Shown here piece by piece: positions 11,739 to 22,399 of a stretch of DNA of 64,000 nucleotides. The stretch spans positions 58,536,759 through 58,600,758 of the forward strand of contig NC_087063.1 of NCBI RefSeq assembly GCF_963678635.1, given 5' to 3'. Both the position numbers and the translations under genes were made by a program. Source of the stretch: Symsagittifera roscoffensis. Taxonomy: Eukaryota; Xenacoelomorpha; Acoela; Convolutidae. Every line of letters begins with the position of its first letter. Within the stretch, counting starts at the first letter, position 1. The notes under the pieces are model-generated. The model was not told where the DNA came from. It ran no database searches and saw only the letters and a list, made by a program, of their open reading frames with translations.

Positions 11739-12351
11739 TATGCTCCGTGACTTCCTCGATCAGGCTCGCATGGGGATGTGGACACCAGGAGGGCCTCAGC
11801 AATTTCCACACCACTCCCAGATTCGTGACCAACATGCCATTCCCGTTACCCATCTTCAGTTCGACTCTTTTACTTGAGCGCGGCACACTTATCACCTCTG
11901 GTGTCTTCTCGAGAATCAAACCTAAGCTAGGTCTCTCTCTCTCTACAGTGTCTATCTCCACTATCTTCTCTGTCCAGAACTTTAGCAGCTCCGCCACCTC
12001 GTAGTTTCTGTGAGCGCATCCGGCTTCCGAGTCCAGGAAAGGGTTGTACGCCATCCCCATCACTCCAGACACATACTGGTACTCTCCCTTCTTATTGGGT
12101 TTCAAGTACTCTCCTGACGAGGCCATGTTACGGTGCACGTCGTGTTTCTCCTCGAACTTCTTGTTGTAGAATCTCCGTATCTCATCTAACTTCCTGTGGC
12201 TCTCTAGAGACTGCCTGGAACCATCCTCCTTTTCTATCCCAGTACTCTGGTATACATTCAAGATGACTACTGAGACTCTCCTTTCCATTGCTTTGCTCCC
12301 AGTTGCTCTTTGCTGGCATGCTAGGATGGTGCTGTCAGTCATCACCGACAT
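11698..12351 (-). pseudogene. Element A ORF3, segment with YVSGVMGMAYNPF motif
   Basis: 217 codons aligning with the start of the 604-codon B ORF (18,105-19,919). Shared blocks are RKL.E.RR..NK, YVSG..GMAYNPF, LKFW.E.I.EI and KPSWCPHP.A.LI. It overlaps the preceding frame by 17 bases, and in A the frame change falls beside a stop. Function unknown. Confidence 0.62.
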
Positions 12352-13216
12352 TATCTCTCTTCCTTGCCAGGCTCAAGCCTGAGTTATCCCTAGCCACGTG
12401 TTGCATCAATGTCTGATGTATTTCTAGACTTTTTCCACCCAACTTCAACTTGTCGTGCGAGGTCAGCGTTTCCAACTCTATCCCCACCAGGCTCCACGCG
12501 AACATCAATTGTCCTGCTGTTCTAACAAAGGGATTTGCCATCAATGGCGACGCCGATGAGGATGTCCTCATCGCTTCTTCAAAATAATCCCTCAACAAGT
12601 TCTGCCAACTTCTCCTCAGATGGCTCCCCAATTCCAATTTGTTAATATCAGCCTTCTGCTGGGTAGCCCAGTTGCGTCGTTTGCGTGACACTCCACTGTC
12701 GAGCTTCTTTAGGCAGTCTTCCAATTCCTTCAATGTTTCCAGGGCCACCCACCACGGTCGGGAGGTGTTCCTCGTTTTATTCTTCTCAAGAGGATCGCTA
12801 GTCACTTGCTTCCCAGTGGCCTGATGTTCATTTGAGACCCATTCTTGGCCGACGTCCACTTCCCATGTCTGCCCGCTCGTCGAACCTCGTTTCATCTTTG
12901 TCCTCTGAGGCTTGAAGTCTTCTTCCGTTGTCGAGTTGGTGGGAACCTCCATCTCTCTTTCTACCTCGAGCAGTTTCCTTGGTTCGTAGCTACTCTTGTA
13001 GGCTGCTGTCTTCCATCGTGCCAGAACCATGGGGGCCGTCTCTCTCAAGTTTTTCTCCGAGACCGCATCCGCCGAAGGACTACCCAATCCCTCTACCTCT
13101 CTCTTCCTCTTGCGAGACCTCACGTCTTTACTTGGGGGCGTTGCCGTTATCATTACTGATTCGACCTCCTTGTCTCCATCCAACCCTTCCAGCACCTCGA
13201 GCCTTAAGGCTGTCAC
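12335..13216 (-). pseudogene. Element A ORF3, charged middle segment
   Basis: 293 codons rich in Lys, Arg and Glu with a basic cluster SRKRKREVE near residue 35 that could act as a nuclear localisation signal. Similarity to B is weak except near the C-terminus (AWS block, then R.NSG.S.ARKRD against K.DSAIAWAKRKD). No domain recognised. Confidence 0.5.
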
Positions 13217-14241
13217 TTAAGGCTCGAGCCTTAAAGATATTGGTACTTTTAATTATATTACTAATTCCGACCTTATCCCCCCTTACACTTTCAATTATTT
13301 TATTGAGAGTTTTTTGTCTCAGAGTAGAGCTGTCTTTACATTCGTCTTCTTTGGTCTTTCGTGATGCCTTTCTCAACTCGACCATCTTGCTCAGCAGTTC
13401 TCTTCTGGCTTTCTCCTCCAGACCCGTCCCCATCAGGACAACCTCTCCGAACTTCACCATTGTGTCCCACAGTTCTTCTTTGAAATCATCCAGTGTGATC
13501 TCGCCATTCACTTCTCGATTGAAATCGCTCAATAATTTTCGCCAGCGTCCTCATCCAGAGTGCCTAGGAACATATCCCTGTTTCCCTCGAAGGTGTTCTT
13601 CTCCTTCCTTCTGCGCTCAGGAATATCAGCCCCATATTAGGAGTCTCGCTCATCAGTGTCAACTCTAGATCCTTGCGGGGTGATGAGGTCAGAGGTGGCG
13701 TGGCAGTGTCTGCCCAATTTTCTCCGCTCAGATCCTTCAACAGTTCTTGAGTGGTAAATTCCTCCTCTGATAGCTTTGGCTCCGGCGTGTTTACCACTTC
13801 TATATCCTCTCCTGCCTCGCTGAGAGTCTCGTCCATACTTTCCTCTCCTGATTCTACTCTTCTTCTCTCAAGAATCCTCCTGAATCGATCTTCTACAGGG
13901 CCGCTTTTTTATCTCCAGGGGTGCCCACCGACAGGGGTGATGGTGTCGTCGGATCCGGTTTCTTGTATTCCGTCAGAGCCACATACAACGGGCCTGCTGC
14001 ATCCAGCTCCTTCCCCTCCTATCTCATCTCCACTTGCTCCAGTCCGTAAGGTGCCCGGTATCTTCTCGTGGCAAAGTTCATCTCGTCCTTTAGTGCAATC
14101 TCGTCCTTCCACGATCATCCTGCCATCGTCCCACACCGGCAACTTGTTCTCCAAACCCGCCCGCTCAAGCGATCTCAAGACTTCTCGCACCTCGAATTTC
14201 GGGGGCATCGAGCCGCTCATCTTCTTCGCTTGAGAGTTCAT
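13128..14241 (-). pseudogene. Element A ORF3, N-terminal segments in three frames
   Basis: Three successive ORFs (14,241-13,909, 13,836-13,564, 13,532-13,128) line up with the first half of B's 492-codon ORF: an acidic Ser/Thr/Pro-rich stretch, then a helical part with LWDTMVKFG and a leucine-rich run. Frame changes between them show decay. Function unknown. Confidence 0.5.
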
Positions 14242-14636
14242 GAGTTTATTGTTATATCACAGGTGTGAAAACAGACTGCTGCAGTGTAGCCGATGAATAG
14301 GGGATCCCAGCCATCGGTGAATTCCCTCTGCTGCCCTTCTGCCGCTGCTCTCTCGAACATGGACGGGACCACCAGGGAACTGTTCATTCCCAGGGTCATT
14401 CTCCTTACCGTTGGGAACTCTGGAATGCTTGTTGGCAGGACTTCCTTCTCCAGTATTGCCTCTAGCTCCCTTTTCACCAACTCGAAGCTCTTCTTCCATG
14501 CGGGGATTCTCAAGACCTCTTGTCCACTCGCCGTCAGTGGATTTAGGTTCCAGAACTTGGGGTAAGTTTCGATGGGGCCTTCGCGTTTACCTCCCATCCT
14601 ACACTGCATTTGTCCTCGGAAACTGTACACCATCAA
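14238..14636 (-). pseudogene. Unrecognised ORF at the broken 5' end of element A
   Basis: 132 codons, open up to the junction with plus-strand fragment F at about 14,640. No counterpart was found in element B, and no domain is recognised. It may be A-specific ORF3 sequence or the remains of another insertion. The junction itself shows a short duplicated CTCTGTACACCATCA-like text. Confidence 0.35.
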
Positions 14637-14639
14637 CTC

Positions 14640-16261
14640 TGTACACCATCAGGCCTCTCAAGTTGCTGGGGAGTCCGGGACGCATAGTGGAGCCCCCCAA
14701 ACATCGAACCAGCATTGCCAGAATTAGTTTGGCAACTCCAGCACAGTTGAGGGTGGTGGACAAACTGTTGGACCCAAGGGAAATGGAAGTGCCGGACGCC
14801 GCTCATGAAGGTACGAGGTTGGCAGACGATCCTAGATACGGAAAACCCTGCGGGAACACCCAATTGGCCAAGACCTTGGTAGTTTACGACAGAGCAGATC
14901 CAGCCGCTGCGAGGGTGGTCATCATAGCGGGATCGGACTTCGAGGGAACGTCTCCCAAGTTGTTCTGGCCGGAGACTTTGATATACTCCTTGCCGGGAGC
15001 GGAGCTGAACCAAATGTTAACATTGGTGGTAGCAATAAAATCGGAGATGCCTTGCGAGCCCGAGCTAGTACTGTTCGCGGGAATGAATGACCACCTGCAT
15101 GCGACGGGGTTTCTTGAGCAGCTCAAGGGTGATGAACCGGCGCCGAAGAGAATCTGGGAAGCTATCCAGACGTTATTTGCAGCGATGAATGAGGTACAGG
15201 AGAACGTTACCTCACGATTTGGTTCCAAGACAAGAGTGGTGTTCACGACGCCCCCGGGTACGCGAGCATGCCTCCCGCTTGATCTTGGTTGGCGTATCCT
15301 GATGGCAGCTCCCAATCGAGAGTTGGAACCGACGAACTTGAGGCTTTGCAAGTCAGAACTGGCGGCGGCGTGGGCGGATGTGTCATACGCGTTGAGGGGC
15401 TTCCACGAGTTGGCAGATATCCTCATTGTATTGGACGAGGTCCTCTTGCTGGAGATATCAAACTTCGCCAGGCAACTCAAGCTCAGTCCGGTTATAGGGG
15501 ACGATCATCCAATAATGACTCACCTGACGGCCAGCCTGTGGTTTCGAAGCATGTAATTGACTATCACAAGCTCCACCAGTAAGTCTAGAGGACCGAGCAA
15601 TGAAAGGAAGAACGTAGCCGCAACGGAGAAGCAACTGGAGTCGATGATGTATCGACTGGCACAAGAAAGAGGCAGGTGGCAATTCCTGACACCAAGGTTG
15701 GAAAAGACTACGGAGAAGACGAGGGAGAATGCTCCACCTCTTGTTAAGCAAATCTGGGATTCTCTTGAGGAGCAGCTGGAAGTGGCCGAGAAAAGGGAAA
15801 TGACGGTGACCAGGTTCGTCACAGCTGCAAACGAGGTCACAGTTGGAGGATTCTCGAGGGAGCACGCAAAGGGTGAGCTGAAGACGAGGAGGGATCACGA
15901 GATTCTTGAGTTCTTGAGTCCTTGTTGGGGAAAGGAGTTCATGGCTGGAGTGTTTAGTGCAAAGGAGACTATCTTTGGAGCCTTTGTACAAGAAATCCTG
16001 AACATGCCCATCAGCCTGTTGTTGGCACTGTATCTGGTTTACCCGAGGTACCTATTCAAAAACCCACTCGAGCATTGACACCTATTCAGTTAAGTGAGCT
16101 GCCGGGCTAAAGACGCTGCTAGTGCAGTACCTCTTTATGCAGAACCGACACCTGACTGGTGAGGAGAAGAACCCAAAGACGCGAGATGAATGGAGGAAAG
16201 TGAATGGGGGCATGCCTCTGTTGACAGACCTGTGCCTGGCAATGAGATCGGACCCCATGGG
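14640..16261 (+). pseudogene. Fragment F, left part: ORF3 with SGNH-like second domain
   Basis: Plus-strand coding begins abruptly near 14,640, runs to an in-frame TAA at 15,554, continues in the same frame to 16,078 and then, after a frame change, up to the LTR1 border at 16,261. Its first 80 or so codons are near-identical to element C's ORF3 (36,085-36,340, opposite strand), around IVEPPKHRTSIARI. Downstream are IIAGSDFEG, VLFAGMNDH, VVFTTPPG and GDDHP, spaced like blocks I, III, IV and V of an SGNH hydrolase but degenerate (GSD for GDS). The tail from 15,557 is helical and charged. I infer a second, probably inactive SGNH-like domain. Confidence 0.6.
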
Positions 16262-17143
16262 TGTAACATTCGCCCAAATATCACACAGCGACGGAGCGTA
16301 GAAAAAGTACCTATTAACGACTGGCAGGCGTCAGTTACCTTAATTCTACTCGTTTTTCACCGTCTTGACCTTGCCAGTTGATTTTCTGGTCTGTCTAGGG
16401 CAAAGTAAAAAGTTACCATTTTTAGGCCATCAGTCAAACGACTTTTGATCAGCTTTCGTTTATATGCGAACACAACCACATAGCTGAGTCTCGGATCCTC
16501 AGACTACGTGATTGTCATTAAAAACACGGCTCGAACAACCTATTTTATTATGTTTTTGTGTGACAGTTCTATATTAAATCCATTGGAGATGGATTGACCC
16601 TTTCCTTTTTCTAGCTACTCATTTTCTGAAATACTAAATAATAACGGTGTTAATTAAGAGATCTATGACATTCCAGCAGCTATAAAGTTAGTTCATACAG
16701 TCCCTTCACATAGACAGTCTCTGGGGGACCAAGCCTCCGCTCCCGTAATATTCCTGGGATAACACTCTTATCTCTTTTTTTTTCGTGTCCCGGGAGGGTT
16801 CCGTGGTATATTTCTTCCCCCACTGAAGCCTCCTTCTCCACAAATTTCCGTCGCTAAGGTTCTTATCGTGTGTTATTGCCACGATAAGAGGCTTCGTATT
16901 TTTCGTCTCTGATACGACTGTTCTTCACGATATTTTTCGTTGTTCTCTTTTTCGTCTTTTTATTCAAAATGGCCGTCTTTTCTCTATTTCTCAGAAATGT
17001 TCTTCTTCCAATCGAAATTTTAAAAATAAAATTTCTAGAACATTCTGACCCTCCGTCGCAACACTTTTTTGTTCATAAGGCCTTTAGTCACTCTTTTCTA
17101 TGTCGCCGGAAGGTTGCGCTGTGTCATCTGGCAGAATGACACA
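16262..17143 (-). mobile_element. Element B 3' LTR (LTR1)
   Basis: 882 bases with plus-strand borders TGTAACATTC and GACACA. By eye it differs from the 35,003 copy by about nine substitutions, mostly transitions, plus a 2-base T-run difference. A hairpin AATCCAT/ATGGATT lies at 16,577-16,595, just upstream on the transcript of AATAAAAT. PPT follows at 17,144. Confidence 0.92.
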
Positions 17144-17892
17144 TACTCCCCGGACAAGTCTCGATCAATGTCCCTATTGATCGCATAACACCGGGTTATC
17201 GTCAAGTAGTTATCCAGTTTTCTGTAATCAATCTTACAAATCGCATAGGAAAATGAAATTTATCTACCCCACCTCAACTCACTACGTGTTCACAAATGGC
17301 ATCGTACTACATCTCACTGCCTTTCAACATTTTCACAAAATTTGCACCATGAGGAGTGTCCTAGATAAAATTTCTTTTCTGACTACTTACATCGTCTTGC
17401 CATAAAACTTCTTTTCGCTCTTTGTGATTAAAAAGTGGGACGTGGCACGGCCACGCACCCGTTAAAATTAACTTAACTTCACTCACCAAGTATAATCAGT
17501 CATTTATGCGGTCCTTTCAATATTAAAACTAAGAAACTCCGTGGCTAGGAAAGTTATTGAGTTACCCACCCTTCTCGAGCGAGTTTACTCAAACTTACCA
17601 TGTCGCCACGCAGTGAATTTGTGTCTTACACAGGTTAAAAACTTCAGTCGTGAATAAATAGGTAAATATACTCACCTATGCTCCTTATATACATACATAG
17701 ATAGTAGTAACTAAAATCAACAATTTCAACAATTTTAACAATTGCAACAATTTTCAAAGTTTGGTCTGACCAAACTAGATCAAAACAAAAAGTTTAACAA
17801 GTTCAATAATCAAAACTTGGTTGATTTGTTCAAGTTTTTACACACAAAGACAATCAAGTTTTTTCTCCTTCTCTTCTCTTCTTTGGTCATCT
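17144..17892 (-). promoter_or_regulatory. Element B PPT with hairpin, and 3' UTR
   Basis: On the transcript a perfect 8-bp hairpin CGATCAAT/ATTGATCG (17,162-17,183) is followed by GACTTGTCCGGGGAGTA and LTR1. This is the same hairpin-plus-G-tract as in element A and before the macro domain. The remaining ~700 bases are A/T-rich with AACAATTT-type short repeats near 17,715-17,830. No gene seen. Confidence 0.65.
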
Positions 17893-18104
17893 TCATTCCA
17901 TCATTTCTCCATCCTGATGTTCAGCGTCACTGTCTTCCAGGACTTTCTCTAACATGTCCAGAGAGTTGCGGGCCGTGCCCCAACTCTCCTGCTCCAACAG
18001 CCTCGGTTTGCAGCAAGGTAGCAAGTCCACATTCACCTTCTGCTCCCGGTTCCTGCAAAAGCTGTTGTGAAGACATAGGCTCACGTTTCGTTCTAGGTCA
18101 GCTC
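17893..18104 (-). pseudogene. Element B ORF3, C-terminal segment (frame-shifted)
   Basis: The conserved block RNVSLCLHNSFCRNRE and a Glu/Asp-rich end (LEDSDAEHQDGEMME) lie in a frame different from the 604-codon ORF upstream. In-frame codons extend upstream of 18,084, so this is the continuation of ORF3 after a frameshift near 18,105 and not a separate start. It corresponds to element A 10,065-10,358. Confidence 0.6.
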
Positions 18105-19919
18105 TTAAGACCTCTTTCTTCTCATCTTCACGTTGCTCAGCTGCTCAGGAGTCGGCACGGCCGTCTCCTGCTCACTTGTGTCCGCGTTAGCCTCCAACCA
18201 TCTCACTGCTAGCATGGCGCTAACCACCACGATTGACACTTGTTGATTCTGATCGGGCAACCCCGTGGAGTACAACTCCTCCACGTCCCATACTAGGATC
18301 AGATTCCCGCGTTTGGGGTACCACAACGTCTGCGCCAAGCAGTGGCAAGGATACTCGCCATGGGTTCTCACTATGTTCCTTCGGGTCCGATACCCTGAGG
18401 CTCCCAGCAACGGTTCCACTTCGATCAGAATTCTGTGTAAGTCGTCTTTTTCTTCTATTGTGGGGAATTCAGTGGGTAAGGCACCACTCGCTTTCTGTTT
18501 CTCGAACTCACTCACATTGCCTTCGTTCAGTCTCATGAACTCTTCACCCACAACGTCTTGCAACTCGCCTTCGGATCTCTTCGGGACTGTCCGAAAGATC
18601 TTTGCCAACAAGTCATATGACCTTTCCGACATTCTGGCCAACCTCACGCACTTTGGCACAGAGAGAAGTTGGTCAACCAATACTTGTTGCGTCCTCGCAT
18701 CCATTACCACCATGTGCGTAGGATACTTGCTATTACAGTATGGCGCGGAGCTTGAACCCACCATATATTTTGAACCAGTAGGTCTGTGATAGGCTTCACT
18801 ATCCTTCAGATTCATTTCATTTTCTAGAGCTTCTCGCCAGCCCCCAATCTCCTGCTCTGTCTGTAATGCTCCAGAAAATATCTCCACGCTGAGGGACGTC
18901 ACTAGCTCATGGGCACGCTCTAGGCGCTCAAGCGATTCTATCGAACTCATCATGCTACAAAATCCCAGGGCTGTGATCAAGCTTACGTCTGTCACCCCAT
19001 GGCAGCCTGCGACCAACTCCATGGCACTCTTATCTGACATGCTCAATCTTCCGTACAATCGTGCCAGTTGTCGATGCTGCTCGCTCAGCGTAATCAGGCA
19101 GTGTCCCAAGTTGCAAACATGCCCTTCCATCCTACTTTGTTGAGCCAAGCATGTGCCTTGCTTCAACCCATCGCTCGATGGACTTTCCTCAGGCAGCTCC
19201 GTGGATGGATTGCTCTTCCGCTTCGTCGACTTCATGGCCAGCAGATGGTGTATCATGGCCAGATCATGTAAGCTCGCGTCATCATCTAGGTCTAACGTGA
19301 TATCCGCCGTCATGTCCCAGATTAAACCGGCATTAGGATGAGGGCACCAAGAAGGCTTCATGAGTTCCCACATCACTACTAGACTGGTTTTCAAGGGACC
19401 GTCCCAAGAACCACAATCAAAACTCACTTGTCCTTTTAGCTCGGGAATCGAGGGTTCGACCACTCGTTCTTCCAGAATAATTCCCAGCTTGGGTTGTTCC
19501 ACCATCAGCATTCCGATTTCCTTAATCCGTTCAACCCAGAAGTTGAGCACTGTGACTTGCTCATAGTCGAAGTACGCTTCCCTGGCTTCTTCATTCACGA
19601 AGGGATTATACGCCATCCCCGGTATGCCAGACACATATTGGAACGACTTCAGTTTCCCTAGTGTTGCAAACTCTTTTTGTCCTCTGACCGCTTCAATCAA
19701 CTCCCGGCTCACTTTCAATTCTTTGTTGGAATATCTTCTCACCTCTTCCAACTTGCGATAGCTTTCCATATCATTCGTCTCCTTGCTTGGCACAGTCAAT
19801 GGCATGTCCTGATATAGTTCCAGGAGTGCCCTAAGGAAGTTCCTTTCACAATCAACTCCCTTTTGCCGAATGATCTTTATGCATTCTCCCAAAACAGGAG
19901 TGGGGATACGATCCACCAC
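18105..19919 (-). CDS. Element B ORF3, main segment, function unknown
   Basis: 604 codons, the longest piece of the post-integrase protein. Blocks conserved with element A are YVSG..GMAYNPF (about residue 93), KPSWCPHP.AGLI (about 190), TALGF (about 315), SVPKCVRLAR (about 423) and HGEYPCHCLAQTLW (about 515). Several His and Cys are conserved, so a metal-binding fold is possible. I see no signal peptide, membrane span, furin-type site or heptad pair of a retroviral envelope, although it sits where env would. The coding frame is open upstream of the Met, joining the 492-codon ORF by a frameshift near 19,975. Confidence 0.6.
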   Translation of the reverse strand: MVDRIPTPVLGECIKIIRQKGVDCERNFLRALLELYQDMPLTVPSKETNDMESYRKLEEVRRYSNKELKVSRELIEAVRGQKEFATLGKLKSFQYVSGIPGMAYNPFVNEEAREAYFDYEQVTVLNFWVERIKEIGMLMVEQPKLGIILEERVVEPSIPELKGQVSFDCGSWDGPLKTSLVVMWELMKPSWCPHPNAGLIWDMTADITLDLDDDASLHDLAMIHHLLAMKSTKRKSNPSTELPEESPSSDGLKQGTCLAQQSRMEGHVCNLGHCLITLSEQHRQLARLYGRLSMSDKSAMELVAGCHGVTDVSLITALGFCSMMSSIESLERLERAHELVTSLSVEIFSGALQTEQEIGGWREALENEMNLKDSEAYHRPTGSKYMVGSSSAPYCNSKYPTHMVVMDARTQQVLVDQLLSVPKCVRLARMSERSYDLLAKIFRTVPKRSEGELQDVVGEEFMRLNEGNVSEFEKQKASGALPTEFPTIEEKDDLHRILIEVEPLLGASGYRTRRNIVRTHGEYPCHCLAQTLWYPKRGNLILVWDVEELYSTGLPDQNQQVSIVVVSAMLAVRWLEANADTSEQETAVPTPEQLSNVKMRRKRS

Positions 19920-19960
19920 GAACCTGACAAAGCAAAGGGCATCCTTACGCTTAGCCCATG

Positions 19961-21439
19961 CTATCGCAGAATCGTCTTTCGAAATTTTTCCAGTCCGACT
20001 TCGTTCGCTTCAGAGGACATTACCGTTCCGTATTCTTTTCGATTCAAGTTCGAATTCTCCGTGAGCTCTTTCAGATATTCCTGCATGACTCGCTTCTCGC
20101 TCCAAGCCATCAGGTGCCCTCTCGCGGAGTTCCTCGCTTTCAATATCTCCACATAACCCCCTGCCCGATCTCCCATGTGGACCGATTCCGGCACAGTTAT
20201 TCGACTGTACTCGACCACGTCGAGTTGTCCTTCCAGTTTCAACTTGGCCATGTTGATTCGCGAGGGTCTATAATCTTCAAGTCCTCCAGATCCACATTGA
20301 CTGAGGATTTCCATTTCTAACTTAGTGTCTGCCAGGGTTCGCGCCGTCTTCTTCGATCTCGTGGCGGTTATGGTCAGACCTGCCAAGAGCATAGGGGGTA
20401 TCAGGTTTTCTTTTTCTCCCCCGGCTGGTGTCGCACCATCTCCTTGCCCGCTCTCGCCTGAACGACCCGCACTAATCAGAGAGGTCACCACTGCCTTAGC
20501 TTTTGACTTCACCACCCTCTGGTTCACGACTCGACTCCCTGGCCTTCCTTTCAGTCTCTTTAGCCCTTTTTTGGCTCGTCTAACAAGTAATTTCTTTGCA
20601 ACCTGCTGATCATCGGCACTGTCTTCTGTTACTGACTCGGTCAGAACATCCGACTCCATGGAGTTCACTATTTTCTCCAACACCTCACGCATGATGGGTT
20701 GGTTCAATCCCACCTTCATTATGGACTGCGTCCCATATCGCCTTATCACGTCCCATGATCTTTCCATGAAATTCACTCGGCTCCAGGTTGTCCCTGTCTT
20801 GCCTTCTAACTCACTTTGATATCTCTCCCATTCCTCTTCCGGCAGCGTGCTCAGGAAGGATACCCTCATTGATTCTTCGATTTTTCTCCTCCTTGGTGAC
20901 TCATGGAGCAATCTCTGCGGATCCCTGCCTTGGCACTCTCTCGCCTGGCTTATTGGGTCCATCGGAGATAGATCGGCCGACGCCTCCTTTGTAGGAGACA
21001 TGAAGGACGATGGTGCCATCAGCAATAAACTCCCATCGACTTCCCCATCTTCGTCTTCACTGAACCGGTATTCTAGCAGGTCCCTCTCCAACGCTCCTAG
21101 ATCGGTCTCTCCCGGTTTTTCAGTCTTACTTCCGGTCTCGTCATCATTATCGTCCTGATCCATCAATTCATCGTCATCCGCATCAGGTTTCGGCCTGGGT
21201 CCTGAAGGTCCTTGTCGTGAGTCTATGTCCGAGTCCGGCCGAGCCGGGACGGTCATGTCTCCTGCGTGATAAAACAATTCACCATCCACCAGGAATTCTA
21301 CTAACTCCTCGCCATGTGGGGCCAGGTCTTCTATCGTTATATATGAGCCTCCTCTGCTCTCCCTTGCCACCTCCAGCATCACTACTTTCGCTTCTCCTGA
21401 CCACTTCAGTCTCGATAAGTCATCCGCGGAAGAATACAC
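19961..21439 (-). CDS. Element B ORF3, middle segment, acidic then basic
   Basis: 492 codons. The N-terminal part is mixed, then comes a strongly acidic run (DDDELMDQDDNDDE at about residue 87) and Ser/Pro-rich text, then a helical part and a basic cluster RRAKKGLKRLKGRPGSR at about 292-308, a plausible nuclear localisation or nucleic-acid-binding patch. Element A has a diverged counterpart in several frames. No enzyme motif recognised. Its first Met is preceded by open codons, so it continues from the N-terminal module at 21,453-21,934. Confidence 0.55.
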   Translation of the reverse strand: MYSSADDLSRLKWSGEAKVVMLEVARESRGGSYITIEDLAPHGEELVEFLVDGELFYHAGDMTVPARPDSDIDSRQGPSGPRPKPDADDDELMDQDDNDDETGSKTEKPGETDLGALERDLLEYRFSEDEDGEVDGSLLLMAPSSFMSPTKEASADLSPMDPISQARECQGRDPQRLLHESPRRRKIEESMRVSFLSTLPEEEWERYQSELEGKTGTTWSRVNFMERSWDVIRRYGTQSIMKVGLNQPIMREVLEKIVNSMESDVLTESVTEDSADDQQVAKKLLVRRAKKGLKRLKGRPGSRVVNQRVVKSKAKAVVTSLISAGRSGESGQGDGATPAGGEKENLIPPMLLAGLTITATRSKKTARTLADTKLEMEILSQCGSGGLEDYRPSRINMAKLKLEGQLDVVEYSRITVPESVHMGDRAGGYVEILKARNSARGHLMAWSEKRVMQEYLKELTENSNLNRKEYGTVMSSEANEVGLEKFRKTILR

Positions 21440-21452
21440 TTCGTTCCACGTT

Positions 21453-21934
21453 TCAGCCGAGACCTCTGGTCTCCTGGAGGGTAGTGCCTTGATCTTTTTC
21501 CTGCTCCAGCGTCTCGATCGTCTCCGACGTCTGAATCTCTATCTCGCTCACTCTCACTCTCTTCGGGGGAGGAGCAGCTGTTGGAGAGTCGACCGAGTGT
21601 GACGGGCCTGGCCCATCACGTTGTCTCTTCGCTCCGATGAGTGGCTGCGCAGGTTGGACGGGTAAGGGCATCTCACCTAGCCGGTGGTCCCTTTGCTCAC
21701 CTAGTCCTGGCTCACGAGCCAGGTCGTGGCCAGACATTTCTCCACGCCTCCATCTCATCAATCGGTTTCGGCCTCTCTCGGCGGTCCCGGACTCACCGAA
21801 GGCCAATATCAACACGACTTCTGTAGGGCGATTCCCTCGACCCTCTCGTCCTAGTGCATTGAGGAGTCGCTCTCGTCTAGAGTCGCTCCTAGACTCGCTG
21901 AGAGGAATTCCATGAGTATGTTCGTGTCACCCAT
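21453..21934 (-). pseudogene. Element B ORF3, N-terminal module shared with element C
   Basis: An ATG at 21,934 opens MGDTNILM, then the frame changes near 21,905 and runs to 21,453. The shared blocks with element C are LLNAL..EG…TE.VL..A and, strongest, DLAREPGLG…GEMPLPVQP (C: DLARNPGLG…GEFPLPIRP). It ends in Pro/Ser-rich sequence with KRVRVSE. The match shows that the very different ORF3 proteins of B and C begin with one homologous module. Confidence 0.6.
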
Positions 21935-22399
21935 TTCTTATCATGTTGATTCTTCTTGTCGTGTCGTGTAATTTCTCCGTTTGATTCAATGAATTCAGTA
22001 AACAATTTCTGATCAATCAAGATCTAAGAAACAAGTCGCGACTTAGAACCATCATTTTTGGATACAACATCATTCAATTCTTTAAAACTCTCCATTGAAA
22101 TTCTTTTTTCAATTCTGATTTAAAAATTTAGCACCAAAGGTGGATCGTCCACCTTTACCTTTGTCAGAGTAGCACGAATGTGCGCTGTCACCTTGATGAC
22201 CTGGGGTACTCCAGGTCCTTTATGACATAAAACATATCATAACAATAACATAACACATAAACACATAAACATCACACACCTACACTATCACATAAAAACA
22301 TAATCCCTAATACTGTACCTAAAACCTAACCTAACCTAAACTTGACTCTAATTCCTGTCGAATAACTTAATAAAAACCACTTATCGCCGAGCGCATTTC
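21935..22399 (-). promoter_or_regulatory. Pol-ORF3 intergenic region with hairpins, element B
   Basis: 465 non-coding bases between the macro stop and ORF3. It includes a perfect 9-bp stem AAAGGTGGA/TCCACCTTT with a 3-base loop (22,136-22,156), a second inverted repeat ACCTGG/CCAGGT near 22,200-22,217 and A/C-rich ATAACA repeats (22,230-22,320). Element E keeps related sequence at 63,700-64,000, including a CCTGGA/TCCAGG hairpin. It may control how ORF3 is expressed. Confidence 0.5.

Noticed and set aside
10861-13668. Overlapping plus-strand ORFs opposite element A (up to 246 codons)
   Set aside because: They are mirror frames of the minus-strand ORF3, with low-complexity Ser/Leu/Pro composition and no conservation in B.
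17893-21934. Retroviral-type envelope gene in the ORF3 position
   Set aside because: No signal peptide, no terminal membrane span, no cleavage site and no fusion-peptide-like segment could be seen.
22325-22350. Telomeric TTAGG repeat (CCTAACCTAACCTAAA)
   Set aside because: Fewer than three units, inside the pol-ORF3 spacer of an element.
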